Below, piece by piece: positions 56,187-64,000 of a stretch of 64,000 nt of DNA. Made by a program: the position numbers and the translations under genes. Origin of the DNA: Streptomyces sp. SA15 (GTDB lineage: Bacteria > Actinomycetota > Actinomycetes > Streptomycetales > Streptomycetaceae); contig NZ_NTGE01000213.1 of assembly GCF_002291145.1 (NCBI RefSeq), forward strand, positions 1 to 64,000, given 5' to 3'. Every line of letters begins with the position of its first letter. The first letter of the stretch is position 1. The notes beneath the pieces were generated by a model. That model saw nothing but the letters and a program-made list of their open reading frames with translations. It was not told the DNA's origin and searched no databases.

Positions 56187-57992
56187 GTGAGCGGAACGTC
56201 CGAAGGGCCGACGCCCGCGGCAGACCTCGACGGGTCCGCCGCCACAGAGAGTGACAGCATCGCATCTCCACGTACGGCGGAGGCGTACCGTTCGGTGTTC
56301 GACGCCGCGCCGCTCGCCATGGCCGTCGTCGACCGCGAGGGTCTGGTCGTCGGCGCCAACGACCAGCTCGGCGAACTCCTCGGCAGCGCACCTCAGGCAC
56401 TGGCCGGGCGCATCGCCGCCGATCTGGTGGACCTGGCCTCCGACGCCCGCTCCTGGCACGCCTACCGGGAGATCCTGCGCGGCCGGCAGGCCAAGCTGCG
56501 CTGCACGCGCCGCATCAAGAACCCCGACGGCCAGTCCTTCTGGGCTCAGGTCACGGTCGCCCCCCTCCCGCAGGACGGACCCGGCGTCGTCCTGCTGTCC
56601 GTGGCCGACATCAGCGGCCACCGCGAACTCCAGGCCAGGCTGCGCCACTTGCAGATGCACGACCCGGTGACCCGGCTGCCCAACCGCACCCTGTTCTTCG
56701 AACGCCTCACGGCCGCACTGGAGACGGAGTCGTACGAGCAGGGCGGCACCGGCCGGATCGGCCTGTGCTACCTGGACCTGGACGGCTTCAAGGCCGTCAA
56801 CGACACCCTCGGCCACCGCGTCGGCGACCGCCTGCTGGCCGCCGTGGCGGAACGTCTCACGCGGTGCGCGGAGGAGGCCGGCACCGGCCGGGTGAGTACC
56901 CCGCTGGTGGCGCGGCTCGGCGGCGACGAATTCGCCCTGCTCGTCGAGGACTCGACCGGCACCGAACAGCTCGCAGACCTCGCCGAGTCCGTCCTGACGG
57001 CGATTCAGGCGCCGTTCGACATCACCGGCCGGCGGCTGTCGGTCTCCGCCTCCATCGGGGTTGTGGAGCGGCAGGCGGCGGGCACGACCGCCACGGGTCT
57101 CATGCAGGCCGCCGATACGACGCTGTACTGGGCGAAGGCCGACGGCAAGTCCCGCTGGACGCTCTTCGACCCGGAGCGCAACGCCCACCGCATGACGCGC
57201 CAGGCCCTCGCCTCCACGCTCCGCCCCGCCATCGAGCGGGGCGAGTTCACCCTCGAGTACCAGCCGCTGGTGTGCATGGAGGACGGCCGACTGCGGGGCG
57301 TCGAGGCGCTGGTCCGATGGAATCATCCACAGTTCGGCGTACTGACGCCGAATCGGTTCATCGGATTGGCCGAGGCGGACGGCTCGATCGTGCCGCTCGG
57401 CCGCTGGGTGCTGGCCACCGCCTGCCGCCAGGCCCGCCGCTGGCAGTTGGACCACCCCGAGGAGCCGCCGATCTTCGTGAGCGTCAACGTGGCGGTGCGT
57501 CAGGTCTGGGACTCGGATCTGGTGGCGGACGTGGCGGAGATCCTCGCGGAGACGCGCCTGGAGCCGGAGTTGTTGCAGTTGGAGCTGACGGAGTCGGCGG
57601 TGATGGGCTCGGCGGGCCGCCCGCTCCAGGCGCTGCAGGCGCTCAGCGACATGGGCGTGCACATCGCCATCGACGACTTCGGCACGGGCTACTCGAACCT
57701 CGCGTACCTGAGCCGGCTGCCGGTGTCGGTGCTGAAGCTGGACGGGTCCTTCGTACGGGGATTCCAGTACGAGGGGGAAGGCGTCGCTCCGAACCCGGCG
57801 GACGAGGTCGTCGTGGAGGCGATGATCCAGCTCGCCCACCGGCTCGGCCTGACCGTCACCGCGGAGTGCGTGGAGACGTCGGCGCAGGCCGCCCGGCTGC
57901 GGCGGATCGGGTGCGACACCGGTCAGGGGTGGCTGTACTCGCGGCCGGTGCCGCCGGATCGTATCTCCGGGTTGTTGGAGGTACGGGTGTGA
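56187..57992 (+). CDS. cdgA: PAS-GGDEF-EAL cyclic di-GMP protein, probably CdgA
   Basis: A cytosolic protein of 601 residues. PAS (about 30-150), GGDEF (about 165-325, with intact GGDEF at 245-249) and EAL (about 340-595, with EAL at 373-375, ELTES, IDDFGTGYS, LKLDGSFV and TAECVET). Both active sites look complete, so it could make and break c-di-GMP. No RxxD inhibitory site stands five residues before GGDEF. GTG 56187 has GGGAG upstream. In streptomycetes c-di-GMP holds BldD as a dimer and blocks development; this locus position fits the BldD target cdgA. The symbol is from synteny memory. Confidence 0.92.
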   Translation: MSGTSEGPTPAADLDGSAATESDSIASPRTAEAYRSVFDAAPLAMAVVDREGLVVGANDQLGELLGSAPQALAGRIAADLVDLASDARSWHAYREILRGRQAKLRCTRRIKNPDGQSFWAQVTVAPLPQDGPGVVLLSVADISGHRELQARLRHLQMHDPVTRLPNRTLFFERLTAALETESYEQGGTGRIGLCYLDLDGFKAVNDTLGHRVGDRLLAAVAERLTRCAEEAGTGRVSTPLVARLGGDEFALLVEDSTGTEQLADLAESVLTAIQAPFDITGRRLSVSASIGVVERQAAGTTATGLMQAADTTLYWAKADGKSRWTLFDPERNAHRMTRQALASTLRPAIERGEFTLEYQPLVCMEDGRLRGVEALVRWNHPQFGVLTPNRFIGLAEADGSIVPLGRWVLATACRQARRWQLDHPEEPPIFVSVNVAVRQVWDSDLVADVAEILAETRLEPELLQLELTESAVMGSAGRPLQALQALSDMGVHIAIDDFGTGYSNLAYLSRLPVSVLKLDGSFVRGFQYEGEGVAPNPADEVVVEAMIQLAHRLGLTVTAECVETSAQAARLRRIGCDTGQGWLYSRPVPPDRISGLLEVRV

Positions 57993-58007
57993 CGACGGCC
58001 GCGAGGC

Positions 58008-59102
58008 TCAGGCCGCGGGCAGTCCGTAGGCGTCCGCGATGAGCTCGTACGACCGCAGGCGTACGTCCCCGCTGTGGGCGTTGCCCGTGATCATCAGCTC
58101 GTCGGCGCCGGTGCGCTTGTGCAGGTCGTCGAGGCCGGTGCGGACCTCGTCGGGGGTGCCGTGGATGACGTTGGCGTTCCAGGAGTCCATGAACTCCCGC
58201 TCCATCGGGCTGAACTCGTAGGTCTCCGCCTCTTCCGGGGTGGGGACGAGGCCGGGGCGGCCGGTGCGCAGGCGGATCATGTTCAGCGCGGCGGCCATGA
58301 CCTGCCGGCGGGCCTCGCGGGGGTCCTCGGTGGCGAGGGCGGAGACGCCGATGAGGGCGTACGGCTCGTCCAGGACGGCGGACGGCCGGAAGGACTCCCG
58401 GTACAGGTCCAGGGCCGGGACGGTGTTCTGCGCCGAGAAGTGGTGCGCGAAGGCGAAGGGCAGGCCGAGGGCGCCGGCGAGGCGGGCGCTGAAGCCGGAG
58501 GAGCCGAGAAGCCAGACGGGCGGGCGGTGCGGGGACTGGACGCCGCCGGGGGAGGTCGCCTGGATGGGGCCCGGGACGGCGTGGATACGGCGGTAGCGGT
58601 GGCCGTCGGGAAAGTCGTCGTCGAGGAAACGGATCAGCTCGGCGAGCTGCTCGGGGAAGTCGTCGGCGCCCTCGTTGAGGCGGTCGGTACGGCGGAGGGC
58701 TGCGGCCGTGGCGCCGTCGGTGCCCGGCGCTCGGCCGAGGCCGAGGTCGACGCGGCCCGGGGCCATGGCTTCCAGCGTGCCGAACTGCTCCGCGATGACC
58801 AGCGGGGCGTGGTTGGGGAGCATCACGCCGCCCGAGCCGAGGCGGATGCGGGTGGTGTGGGCGGCGAGGTGGGCGAGGATCACGGCCGGCGAGGAGGAGG
58901 CGACGCCCGGCATGGAGTGGTGCTCGGCCACCCAGTAGCGGTGGAAACGGCGGGACTCCGTCAGCTTGGCGAGGGCGACGCTGGTGCGGAGGGCGTCGGT
59001 GGCGGTGCGGCCCGCGCCGACGGTGACCAGGTCGAGGACGGAGAGGGGGGTGGGGGCGGTGCCGTGGGTTGTTCCCCGGATCTCGTGTGCCGTTGGGATC
59101 AC
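58008..59102 (-). CDS. LLM-class flavin-dependent oxidoreductase
   Basis: A luciferase-like monooxygenase of 364 residues using reduced FMN or F420. Family text: LSVLDLVTVGAGRTATDALR, ESRRFHRYWVAEHHSMPGVA, IRLGSGGVMLPNHAPLVIAE, LGLGRAPGTDG and VWLLGSSGFSARLAGALGLP (bacterial LLM group MsnO8). Start GTG 59102 with AGGAGG upstream. It is convergent with cdgA. Substrate unknown. A palindrome GTCCCCGG-TTATT-CCGGGGAC lies 57 bp upstream. Confidence 0.92.
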   Translation of the reverse strand: MIPTAHEIRGTTHGTAPTPLSVLDLVTVGAGRTATDALRTSVALAKLTESRRFHRYWVAEHHSMPGVASSSPAVILAHLAAHTTRIRLGSGGVMLPNHAPLVIAEQFGTLEAMAPGRVDLGLGRAPGTDGATAAALRRTDRLNEGADDFPEQLAELIRFLDDDFPDGHRYRRIHAVPGPIQATSPGGVQSPHRPPVWLLGSSGFSARLAGALGLPFAFAHHFSAQNTVPALDLYRESFRPSAVLDEPYALIGVSALATEDPREARRQVMAAALNMIRLRTGRPGLVPTPEEAETYEFSPMEREFMDSWNANVIHGTPDEVRTGLDDLHKRTGADELMITGNAHSGDVRLRSYELIADAYGLPAA

Positions 59103-59187
59103 GGTGGGGGGCCTCCTGTTGTGTGCCGTGCGCTGTCCTCCGGGGCTAACAGGAGGGGGTCCCCGGTTATTCCGGGGACGCAGTCCC

Positions 59188-59223
59188 CCGGGGGGTCTGG
59201 GGGCGGCGCCCCAGACCCCCCGG
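59188..59223 (-). terminator. Terminator of the isomerase gene pair
   Basis: A perfect 15-bp stem (CCGGGGGGTCTGGGG and its complement) around GCGGCG, 10 bp beyond the stop of the minus-strand isomerase pair. Confidence 0.85.
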
Positions 59224-59232
59224 AGCCGGCCG

Positions 59233-59964
59233 TCAGGCCTGGACGATCGGCTCCCGGGTGAACAGTGCGCCCAGCGCCGGCGCGTTCACCCGGCGGTCCG
59301 TCAGCCGCAGGGCCTCCCACACCGTCACCTGGTTCGCCGTGAGGACCGGCTTGCCTAGTTCCTTTTCCAGGGCCGGGATGTGGGCCGCCGTATGCAGCGC
59401 CGTGTCCGGCAGGAGCAGCGCCTCCGCGTCCGGGTCATCGGCCGCGCGCGCCAGCGCGAACACCTCCGCCTCCCCCCACGTCCCGACCTCCGCCGCCGTG
59501 ATGATCCCGGAGCCGCGCAGGGCCACGACCTCCGCGCCGCCCGCCCGCAGGAACTCCGCGAAGAGGTCCGCCACGTCGTCCGGATATGTCGCGCCCACCG
59601 CGACCCGCCGCGCCCCCAGCTCCCGCACCGCGTGCACGAAGGCGAAGGACGTGGAGGAGGCCGGCATGCCCGCTGTGAGGGCGAGGGCGCGTACCTGCTC
59701 GTGGGCGCCCTCCCAGCCGTAGACGAAGCTGCCGCTGGTGCAGGCCCACACCACAGACTCGGCGCCCGCCAGGCGCAGTTCCTCGACGCCCGCCGCGAGC
59801 CGCTCCGCGGAGCCCATCTCGCGCAGGGCGTCGACCCGGTGCGCGTCCTCACCGATGTCGGTGTGGAACACGTCCAGTCGGATGTCGCTGCCCAGCAGTT
59901 GCTCGATGCGCGGATAGTCGTCCTCGGCGGAGTGGCCCGGGTAGAGGAATCCGAGTGCTGTCAT
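59233..59964 (-). CDS. Maleate isomerase/Asp-Glu racemase family protein lacking the second catalytic cysteine
   Basis: A protein of 243 residues of the maleate isomerase/arylmalonate decarboxylase group. It keeps the first active-site cysteine in VWACTSGSF (Cys75). At the place of the second cysteine it reads LLLPDTALHTAAHIPALE with Asp187. That makes isomerisation by the usual two-cysteine route unlikely; lyase, decarboxylase or a regulatory role is possible. The ATG overlaps the stop of the upstream paralogue by 4 bp, so both are made together. No signal peptide. Confidence 0.85.
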   Translation of the reverse strand: MTALGFLYPGHSAEDDYPRIEQLLGSDIRLDVFHTDIGEDAHRVDALREMGSAERLAAGVEELRLAGAESVVWACTSGSFVYGWEGAHEQVRALALTAGMPASSTSFAFVHAVRELGARRVAVGATYPDDVADLFAEFLRAGGAEVVALRGSGIITAAEVGTWGEAEVFALARAADDPDAEALLLPDTALHTAAHIPALEKELGKPVLTANQVTVWEALRLTDRRVNAPALGALFTREPIVQA

Positions 59965-60794
59965 GTCCAGCCTTCCTGCTGCTGTCCTTCGTCCGGCAGT
60001 TCCGGTAGTCCGGGCATGTCGGGCAGTCCCGGCAGTTCCGGCACCACGGGACCGGTGCGCGCCGCCGGATCGATCAGCGCCTGGTACGGTCCCACGGCTC
60101 GGGTACCCAATCGGCGCAACGCCGCCCACATCGTCACCTGGTTGGCCGAGATCACCGGCATCCGCAGTTCCGCCTCCAGCTGGGGGATCACGTCGTACGT
60201 CGGCAGGTTGGTGCAGCTGATGAACAGCGCGTCGGCCCCGTCGTGCACGGCCTTGCGGGCCATCTCCGCCACATCCCGGTACGGGACCTTCCAGATGTGC
60301 CTGGTCAGGCCCATGTACGCGCATCCGGTGACCGTGACCCCGGCCTCCGCCACGTACTCCTCCAGCGCGCGGGTCACCGACACCGTGTACGGCGTCACCA
60401 GCGCCACCCGCCGTACGCCCAGCTCCTGAAGCGCCTGGAGGAGCGCACCGGACGTCGTCACCGAGGGCACGGCGCCCGCCGTGGTCATCGCCTCGCACAT
60501 CGCGCGCTCCCCGGCGATCCCGCCGACGAAACTGCCGGACGTACAGGCGTAGGCCACGACCTCGGGTGCGATCGCGGTCAGTGTGCGCACCGCCTCGTGC
60601 AGGGTCTCGTGCTCGCTGACCAGACGGGCCAGGTCGAGACTGACCTCGACCGGCACGTACGGCGTGCGTGTCAGGTGCAGTGACACCTCGTCGGGGACCC
60701 AACGCCACAGCTCGCGGTCGAGGGCGAAGTCGAAGGGAGCCACGACCCCGACACCGCGCTGGGGGCGCGGGCCACCGAGAAAAGAAACGTCCAT
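59961..60794 (-). CDS. Maleate isomerase family protein with both catalytic cysteines
   Basis: A protein of 277 residues. Both cysteines are present: Cys84 in VAYACTSGSFVGG and Cys194 in LFISCTNLPTYDV, as required for maleate cis-trans isomerase. The C-terminus is a short Pro/Gly/Leu repeat (PELPGLPDMPGLPELPDEG) encoded by repeated GGCAGTCC-like DNA. ATG 60794 begins the conserved MDVSFLGGPRPQRGVGVV; a GTG 18 bp upstream would add six residues. The paralogue follows in an ATGA overlap. Divergent from the dehydrogenase/amidase genes, which may serve the same pathway. Confidence 0.88.
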   Translation of the reverse strand: MDVSFLGGPRPQRGVGVVAPFDFALDRELWRWVPDEVSLHLTRTPYVPVEVSLDLARLVSEHETLHEAVRTLTAIAPEVVAYACTSGSFVGGIAGERAMCEAMTTAGAVPSVTTSGALLQALQELGVRRVALVTPYTVSVTRALEEYVAEAGVTVTGCAYMGLTRHIWKVPYRDVAEMARKAVHDGADALFISCTNLPTYDVIPQLEAELRMPVISANQVTMWAALRRLGTRAVGPYQALIDPAARTGPVVPELPGLPDMPGLPELPDEGQQQEGWT

Positions 60795-60956
60795 GGCAGG
60801 CACCGGCCTCACGGTGAGGGACCAGGGGACAACGGACCGTGCACATGTCCGTGTTGACGAAGGTAGGTTGGGGTGCGAGCGTGGTCAATCCGCCCTTGTC
60901 ACGCCCGCGTCACACCCTGGTCAACCCCCAGTATCCGCCCACGTCAGGCGGCTGTC

Positions 60957-61985
60957 ATGCCCGAAAATCGGCTTCCGAACGGCACCCCCATGACCGCACC
61001 CGAATCCGGCCCTCCTCCCTCTTTCGGCCCCGCGGCCGAAAGCACCCCCACCGTCCTCGTCCTCGAGGCCGATCCGCTGCCCCGGCTCGGCCGCCTCACC
61101 GGCCGCGCCCGCATCGAGCACGCGGACGAATCGACGCTCGCCGAGCGGCTGCCGTACGCCGATGTGCTGCTGGTGTGGGACTTCACCTCGCACGCGGTAC
61201 GGGCGGCCTGGCCGGGCGAGGGCCCGCGGCCGCGCTGGGTGCACACGGCGAGCGCGGGCGTGGACCACCTGATGTGTCCGGAACTCGCCGCCTCCGACAC
61301 CGTGGTGACGAACGCGCGCGGGGTCTTCGACCAGCCGATCGCCGAGTACGTCGCCGCGCTCGTCCTGGCGATGGCCAAGGATCTGCCCCGCACCTGGGAC
61401 CTCCAGCGGGAGCGGACGTGGCGGCACCGCGAGTCGGAGCGGGTCGCCGGCACGCGCGCGTGCGTCGTCGGGGCGGGGCCGATCGGCCGGGCGATCGTCG
61501 CGACGCTCAAGGCGCTCGGCATCACCGCCGCGCTCGTCGGCCGCACCCCGCGCGCCGGGGTCCACGGGCCCGAGGACCTCGACCGGCTGCTGGCCCGCGC
61601 CGACTGGGTGATCGCGGCGGCGCCGCTGACCGAGCAGACGTACGGCATGTTCGACGCCCGCCGCTTCGGGGTGATGCAGCCCTCGGCACGGTTCGTGAAC
61701 ATCGGCCGGGGGCAGTTGGTCGTCGAGGACGCGCTGGCCGAGGCGCTGTCCAAGCGCTGGATCGCGGGCGCGGCCCTGGACGTCTTCGAGCACGAGCCGC
61801 TGCCCGCCGACAGCCCGCTGTGGCAGGTCCCGAACCTGATCGTCTCCCCGCACATGAGCGGCGACACGGTCGGCTGGCGGGAAGAATTGGGACTTCAGTT
61901 CGTGGAGATGTACGAGCGCTGGGAGGCGGGCAAGTCGCTGCCGAACGTGGTCGACAAGCAGCGTGGGTACGTACCAGGCCACTGA
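60957..61985 (+). CDS. D-isomer-specific 2-hydroxyacid dehydrogenase
   Basis: An NAD(P)-dependent reductase of 2-oxoacids, 342 residues. NAD-binding ACVVGAGPIGRAIVATLKAL, then active-site stretches VNIGRGQLVVEDALAEAL (Arg), ALDVFEHEPLP (Glu) and LIVSPHMSGDT (His). ATG 60957 was taken; an ATG at 60990 in the same frame is possible and the region between is not conserved in character. The amidase gene starts 37 bp later, so they are probably co-transcribed. The substrate is unknown; a hydroxy-diacid or alpha-keto acid from amide or maleate breakdown is plausible. Confidence 0.9.
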   Translation: MPENRLPNGTPMTAPESGPPPSFGPAAESTPTVLVLEADPLPRLGRLTGRARIEHADESTLAERLPYADVLLVWDFTSHAVRAAWPGEGPRPRWVHTASAGVDHLMCPELAASDTVVTNARGVFDQPIAEYVAALVLAMAKDLPRTWDLQRERTWRHRESERVAGTRACVVGAGPIGRAIVATLKALGITAALVGRTPRAGVHGPEDLDRLLARADWVIAAAPLTEQTYGMFDARRFGVMQPSARFVNIGRGQLVVEDALAEALSKRWIAGAALDVFEHEPLPADSPLWQVPNLIVSPHMSGDTVGWREELGLQFVEMYERWEAGKSLPNVVDKQRGYVPGH

Positions 61986-62009
61986 CCGTCCTGACCGTCC
62001 TGATCGTCC
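61983..62009. repeat. Three 9-bp tandem units starting with the dehydrogenase stop codon
   Basis: TGACCGTCC, TGACCGTCC, TGATCGTCC. The first TGA is the stop codon; since the unit is 9 bp, the next two TGAs are in the same frame and give triple stops. Confidence 0.85.
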
Positions 62010-62022
62010 TACGGAGGCGCGG

Positions 62023-63414
62023 ATGCCGGAGCTCACCGAACTGACCGCGGTACAACTCGTCGACGGCTACCGCAAGGGCGAATTCAGCCCCGTGGAGGCG
62101 ACCCGCGCGGCCCTGGAGCGGGCGGAGGCGATCCAGCCGGAGGTGAACGCGTTCGTGCGCCTCCTCGCGGACGAGGCCCTCGCGCAGGCGCGGGCGTCGG
62201 CCGACCGATGGCGGCGCGGCGAGCCGGCCGGGCTGGTGGACGGCGTGCCGGTCACGGTGAAGGACATCCTGCTGCTGCGCGGGGCGCCGACACTCAAGGG
62301 CTCGAAGGCGATCTCGGAGCAGGGCCGCTGGGACGAGGACGCCCCGTCCGTCGCCCGCCTGCGCGAGCACGGCGCCGTCTTCCTCGGCAAGACCACGACG
62401 CCCGAGTTCGGCTGGAAGGGCGTGACGGACTCGCCGCTGAACGGCGTGACCCGCAATCCCCACGACCCGTCGCGCACCGCGGGCGGCTCCAGCGGCGGCG
62501 CGGCGGCGGCCGTGGCGCTCGGCGCGGGCCCGCTCGCCCTCGGCACGGACGGCGGCGGCAGCGTCCGTATCCCGGCGGCCTTCTGCGGCATCTTCGCGAT
62601 CAAGCCGACGTACGGCCGCGTCCCCCTCTACCCCGCCAGCGCCTTCGGCACCCTCGCCCACGTGGGCCCGATGACCCGGACCGCGGCGGACGCCGCACTC
62701 CTCCTCGACGTCATCGGCATCCCGGACTCCCGTGACTGGTCGGCGCTCGGCCCGGCGCCCGGCTCCTTCGCGGCGGGGCTGTCGGGCGGGGTGCACGGCC
62801 TGCGCGTCGCCTACTCGCCCTCCCTCGGCGGCCAGGTGGCGGTACAGCCGGCGGTCGCGGCGGCGGTGCGCCACGCGGTGGAACGCCTCGCGGAACTCGG
62901 CGCGTACGTCACCGAGACCGACCCCGACCTCACCGACCCGGTGGACGCCTTCCACACCCTGTGGTTCAGCGGCGCGGCCCGCGTCACCCAGCCCTTCGGA
63001 CCGCACCAGCGGGAACTCCTCGACCCGGGCCTCAGGGAGATCTGCGACCAGGGCGCCCGCTACAGCGCGCTGGACTACCTCGCCGCGGTGGACGTCCGCA
63101 TGGACCTCGGCCGCCGCATGGGCCACTTCCACGACTCCTACGACCTCCTGGTCACCCCCACCCTCCCGATCACCGCCTTCGAGGCGGGCGCAGAGGTCCC
63201 CAAGGGCTCGGGCCACCGCCGCTGGACGGGCTGGACGCCCTTCACGTACCCGTTCAACATGACCCAGCAGCCGGCGGCGTCCGTACCCGTGGGAACGGAC
63301 GGCGACGGGCTGCCGGTGGGCCTGCAGATCGTCGCGGCCCGGCACCGGGATGATCTGGTGCTGCGGGCGGCGCATGCGTTGGACGAGGCGGGGGTGACGG
63401 GGGCCGGAGGCTGA
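62023..63414 (+). CDS. Amidase (amidase-signature family)
   Basis: A cytosolic amidase of 463 residues. The Ser-cisSer-Lys triad region is complete: VTVKDILLLRG (Lys), TAGGSSGGAAAAVALGAGPL (cis-Ser) and GTDGGGSVRIPAAFCG (nucleophile Ser). A C-terminal stretch FTYPFNMTQQPAASVPVGTD is typical. ATG 62023 has GGAGG upstream. Hydrolyses a carboxamide to the acid and ammonia; family members act on many amides, so specificity is open. Grouped with the dehydrogenase and, across the divergent gap, with the isomerase pair. Confidence 0.93.
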   Translation: MPELTELTAVQLVDGYRKGEFSPVEATRAALERAEAIQPEVNAFVRLLADEALAQARASADRWRRGEPAGLVDGVPVTVKDILLLRGAPTLKGSKAISEQGRWDEDAPSVARLREHGAVFLGKTTTPEFGWKGVTDSPLNGVTRNPHDPSRTAGGSSGGAAAAVALGAGPLALGTDGGGSVRIPAAFCGIFAIKPTYGRVPLYPASAFGTLAHVGPMTRTAADAALLLDVIGIPDSRDWSALGPAPGSFAAGLSGGVHGLRVAYSPSLGGQVAVQPAVAAAVRHAVERLAELGAYVTETDPDLTDPVDAFHTLWFSGAARVTQPFGPHQRELLDPGLREICDQGARYSALDYLAAVDVRMDLGRRMGHFHDSYDLLVTPTLPITAFEAGAEVPKGSGHRRWTGWTPFTYPFNMTQQPAASVPVGTDGDGLPVGLQIVAARHRDDLVLRAAHALDEAGVTGAGG

Positions 63415-63542
63415 GGGGCTCGCCGTACGACCCTTGCGGGCTCGCACTCCCGGGGCTGCTCCCGGAGCAGCGCGCGCTCCACTCTTGCCGGCGCGCCCGC
63501 CCGGGCGAGGGCCGGGAGGGGTCCCGGTCGGGGTGGGGTTCC

Positions 63543-64000
63543 ATGGCGACCATGATGCGTAGAACGTCATCCACCGCCGTCGTCGCCGTTGTTGCCGCTG
63601 TCGTGTTCGCCGCTCTCACGTCGTGTTCCTCGGATTCTTCGGACGGGTCCCCCGCCGAGGGCCGGTCCAGCGGATCCGGCTCCGGGTCACCGGCGTCCGA
63701 CCCCACGCCGACTCCCACGGAGACGGCCACGCCGTCGCCCTCGCCGACCGGGCCGTGCGCTGACGGGACGTGCGAGATCGAGGTCGCCGTGGGGGACGTC
63801 GTGACAGTGCCGGAAACGTACGGCCTCGGGCCGATCGAGGTGAAGGCGATCACCGGCGGCAGGGTCGAGATGGTCGCTCCGCTGACGGGGTCGGGCTACA
63901 GCGTTTCGGGCTGTTCCGGTGGCGGCAGCGTGTCGTCGGCGGGCGGCGGCGGGGTCGGGCTGAGCTGCGGCGAGGGACCCGCCGCGACCATCAACGACGC
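63543..64000 (+). CDS. Lipoprotein, incomplete at the window end
   Basis: The first 152 or so residues of a secreted lipoprotein, with the end outside the window. The signal MMRRTSSTAVVAVVAAVVFA leads to the lipobox ALTSC, then a Ser/Gly/Pro/Thr linker (SGSGSGSPASDPTPTPTETA) and a domain starting CADGTCEIEVAVGDVVTVP with further Cys (SGCSGG; LSCGEG) that may form disulfides. ATG 63543 has GGGGTGGGG upstream. No family is recognised. Confidence 0.8.
   Translation, partial: MATMMRRTSSTAVVAVVAAVVFAALTSCSSDSSDGSPAEGRSSGSGSGSPASDPTPTPTETATPSPSPTGPCADGTCEIEVAVGDVVTVPETYGLGPIEVKAITGGRVEMVAPLTGSGYSVSGCSGGGSVSSAGGGGVGLSCGEGPAATIND

Overview
The window is a stretch of a Streptomyces chromosome. The evidence is very high GC with strong third-position bias, a complete desferrioxamine locus behind DtxR-type iron boxes, an AdpA regulator with a TTA (bldA-dependent) codon, CebR-type operators and actinobacterial dispersed repeats. 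From memory, the gene order resembles the Streptomyces coelicolor core region from the leucine-catabolism genes through des, glmS, adpA, ornA and ceb to the c-di-GMP gene cdgA. No insertion sequence, integrase, phage or CRISPR array was seen, so this looks like core chromosome.

Layout. Bases 1-4800: the tail of a PucR-type regulator, two conserved proteins of unknown role, an acyl-CoA thioesterase, an acyl-CoA dehydrogenase and a TetR regulator. Bases 4839-10615: a translationally linked leucine/isovalerate operon (methylcrotonyl-CoA carboxylase beta and alpha, HMG-CoA lyase, acyl-CoA dehydrogenase), divergent from the TetR gene across two palindromic operators. Bases 10750-18026: desferrioxamine uptake (desE and a ferri-siderophore reductase) and synthesis (desABCD), each block behind its own iron box. 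Bases 18100-23620: a DUF4429/SHOCT protein, a Tat-exported metallophosphoesterase, a small actinobacterial protein, glmS and a YaaH-type membrane protein. Bases 23771-28578: a universal stress protein, adpA, oligoribonuclease, tRNA-His and small proteins.

Bases 28591-34886 are the cello-oligosaccharide system: CebR repressor, CebEFG importer and BglC beta-glucosidase, with CebR boxes at the cebE promoter and on the bglC start codon. Bases 34963-42907, on the minus strand, hold a second sugar locus: an ABC importer, a GH36 alpha-galactosidase and a GH42 beta-galactosidase, followed by an SH3 lipoprotein and a remnant of an anti-sigma-type ATPase. Bases 43170-48975: an orphan response regulator behind two perfect DnaA boxes, a spermidine-synthase-like protein, an HTH/TPR regulator behind an AT-rich palindrome, a histidine phosphatase and a PAP2 protein.

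Bases 48869-52985 are the least explained part: a tightly overlapping three-gene operon encoding a RecB/Cas4-type nuclease with four cysteines placed like an iron-sulfur cluster, a 529-residue unknown protein and a superfamily 1 helicase. Together these resemble a Dna2-like nuclease-helicase split into separate subunits. A small conserved protein, a Prim-Pol-like protein and tRNA-Lys follow. Bases 54612-63414: an M6 metalloprotease, a PAS-GGDEF-EAL c-di-GMP protein, a flavin-dependent oxidoreductase, two adjacent maleate-isomerase-family paralogues (one without the second catalytic cysteine), a 2-hydroxyacid dehydrogenase and an amidase. The window ends inside a lipoprotein gene.

A 62-bp RNA-like element occurs twice, once in the leader of an acyl-CoA dehydrogenase gene and once after glmS next to a strong terminator. 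Three short tandem arrays have the stop codon of the preceding gene built into the repeat unit.
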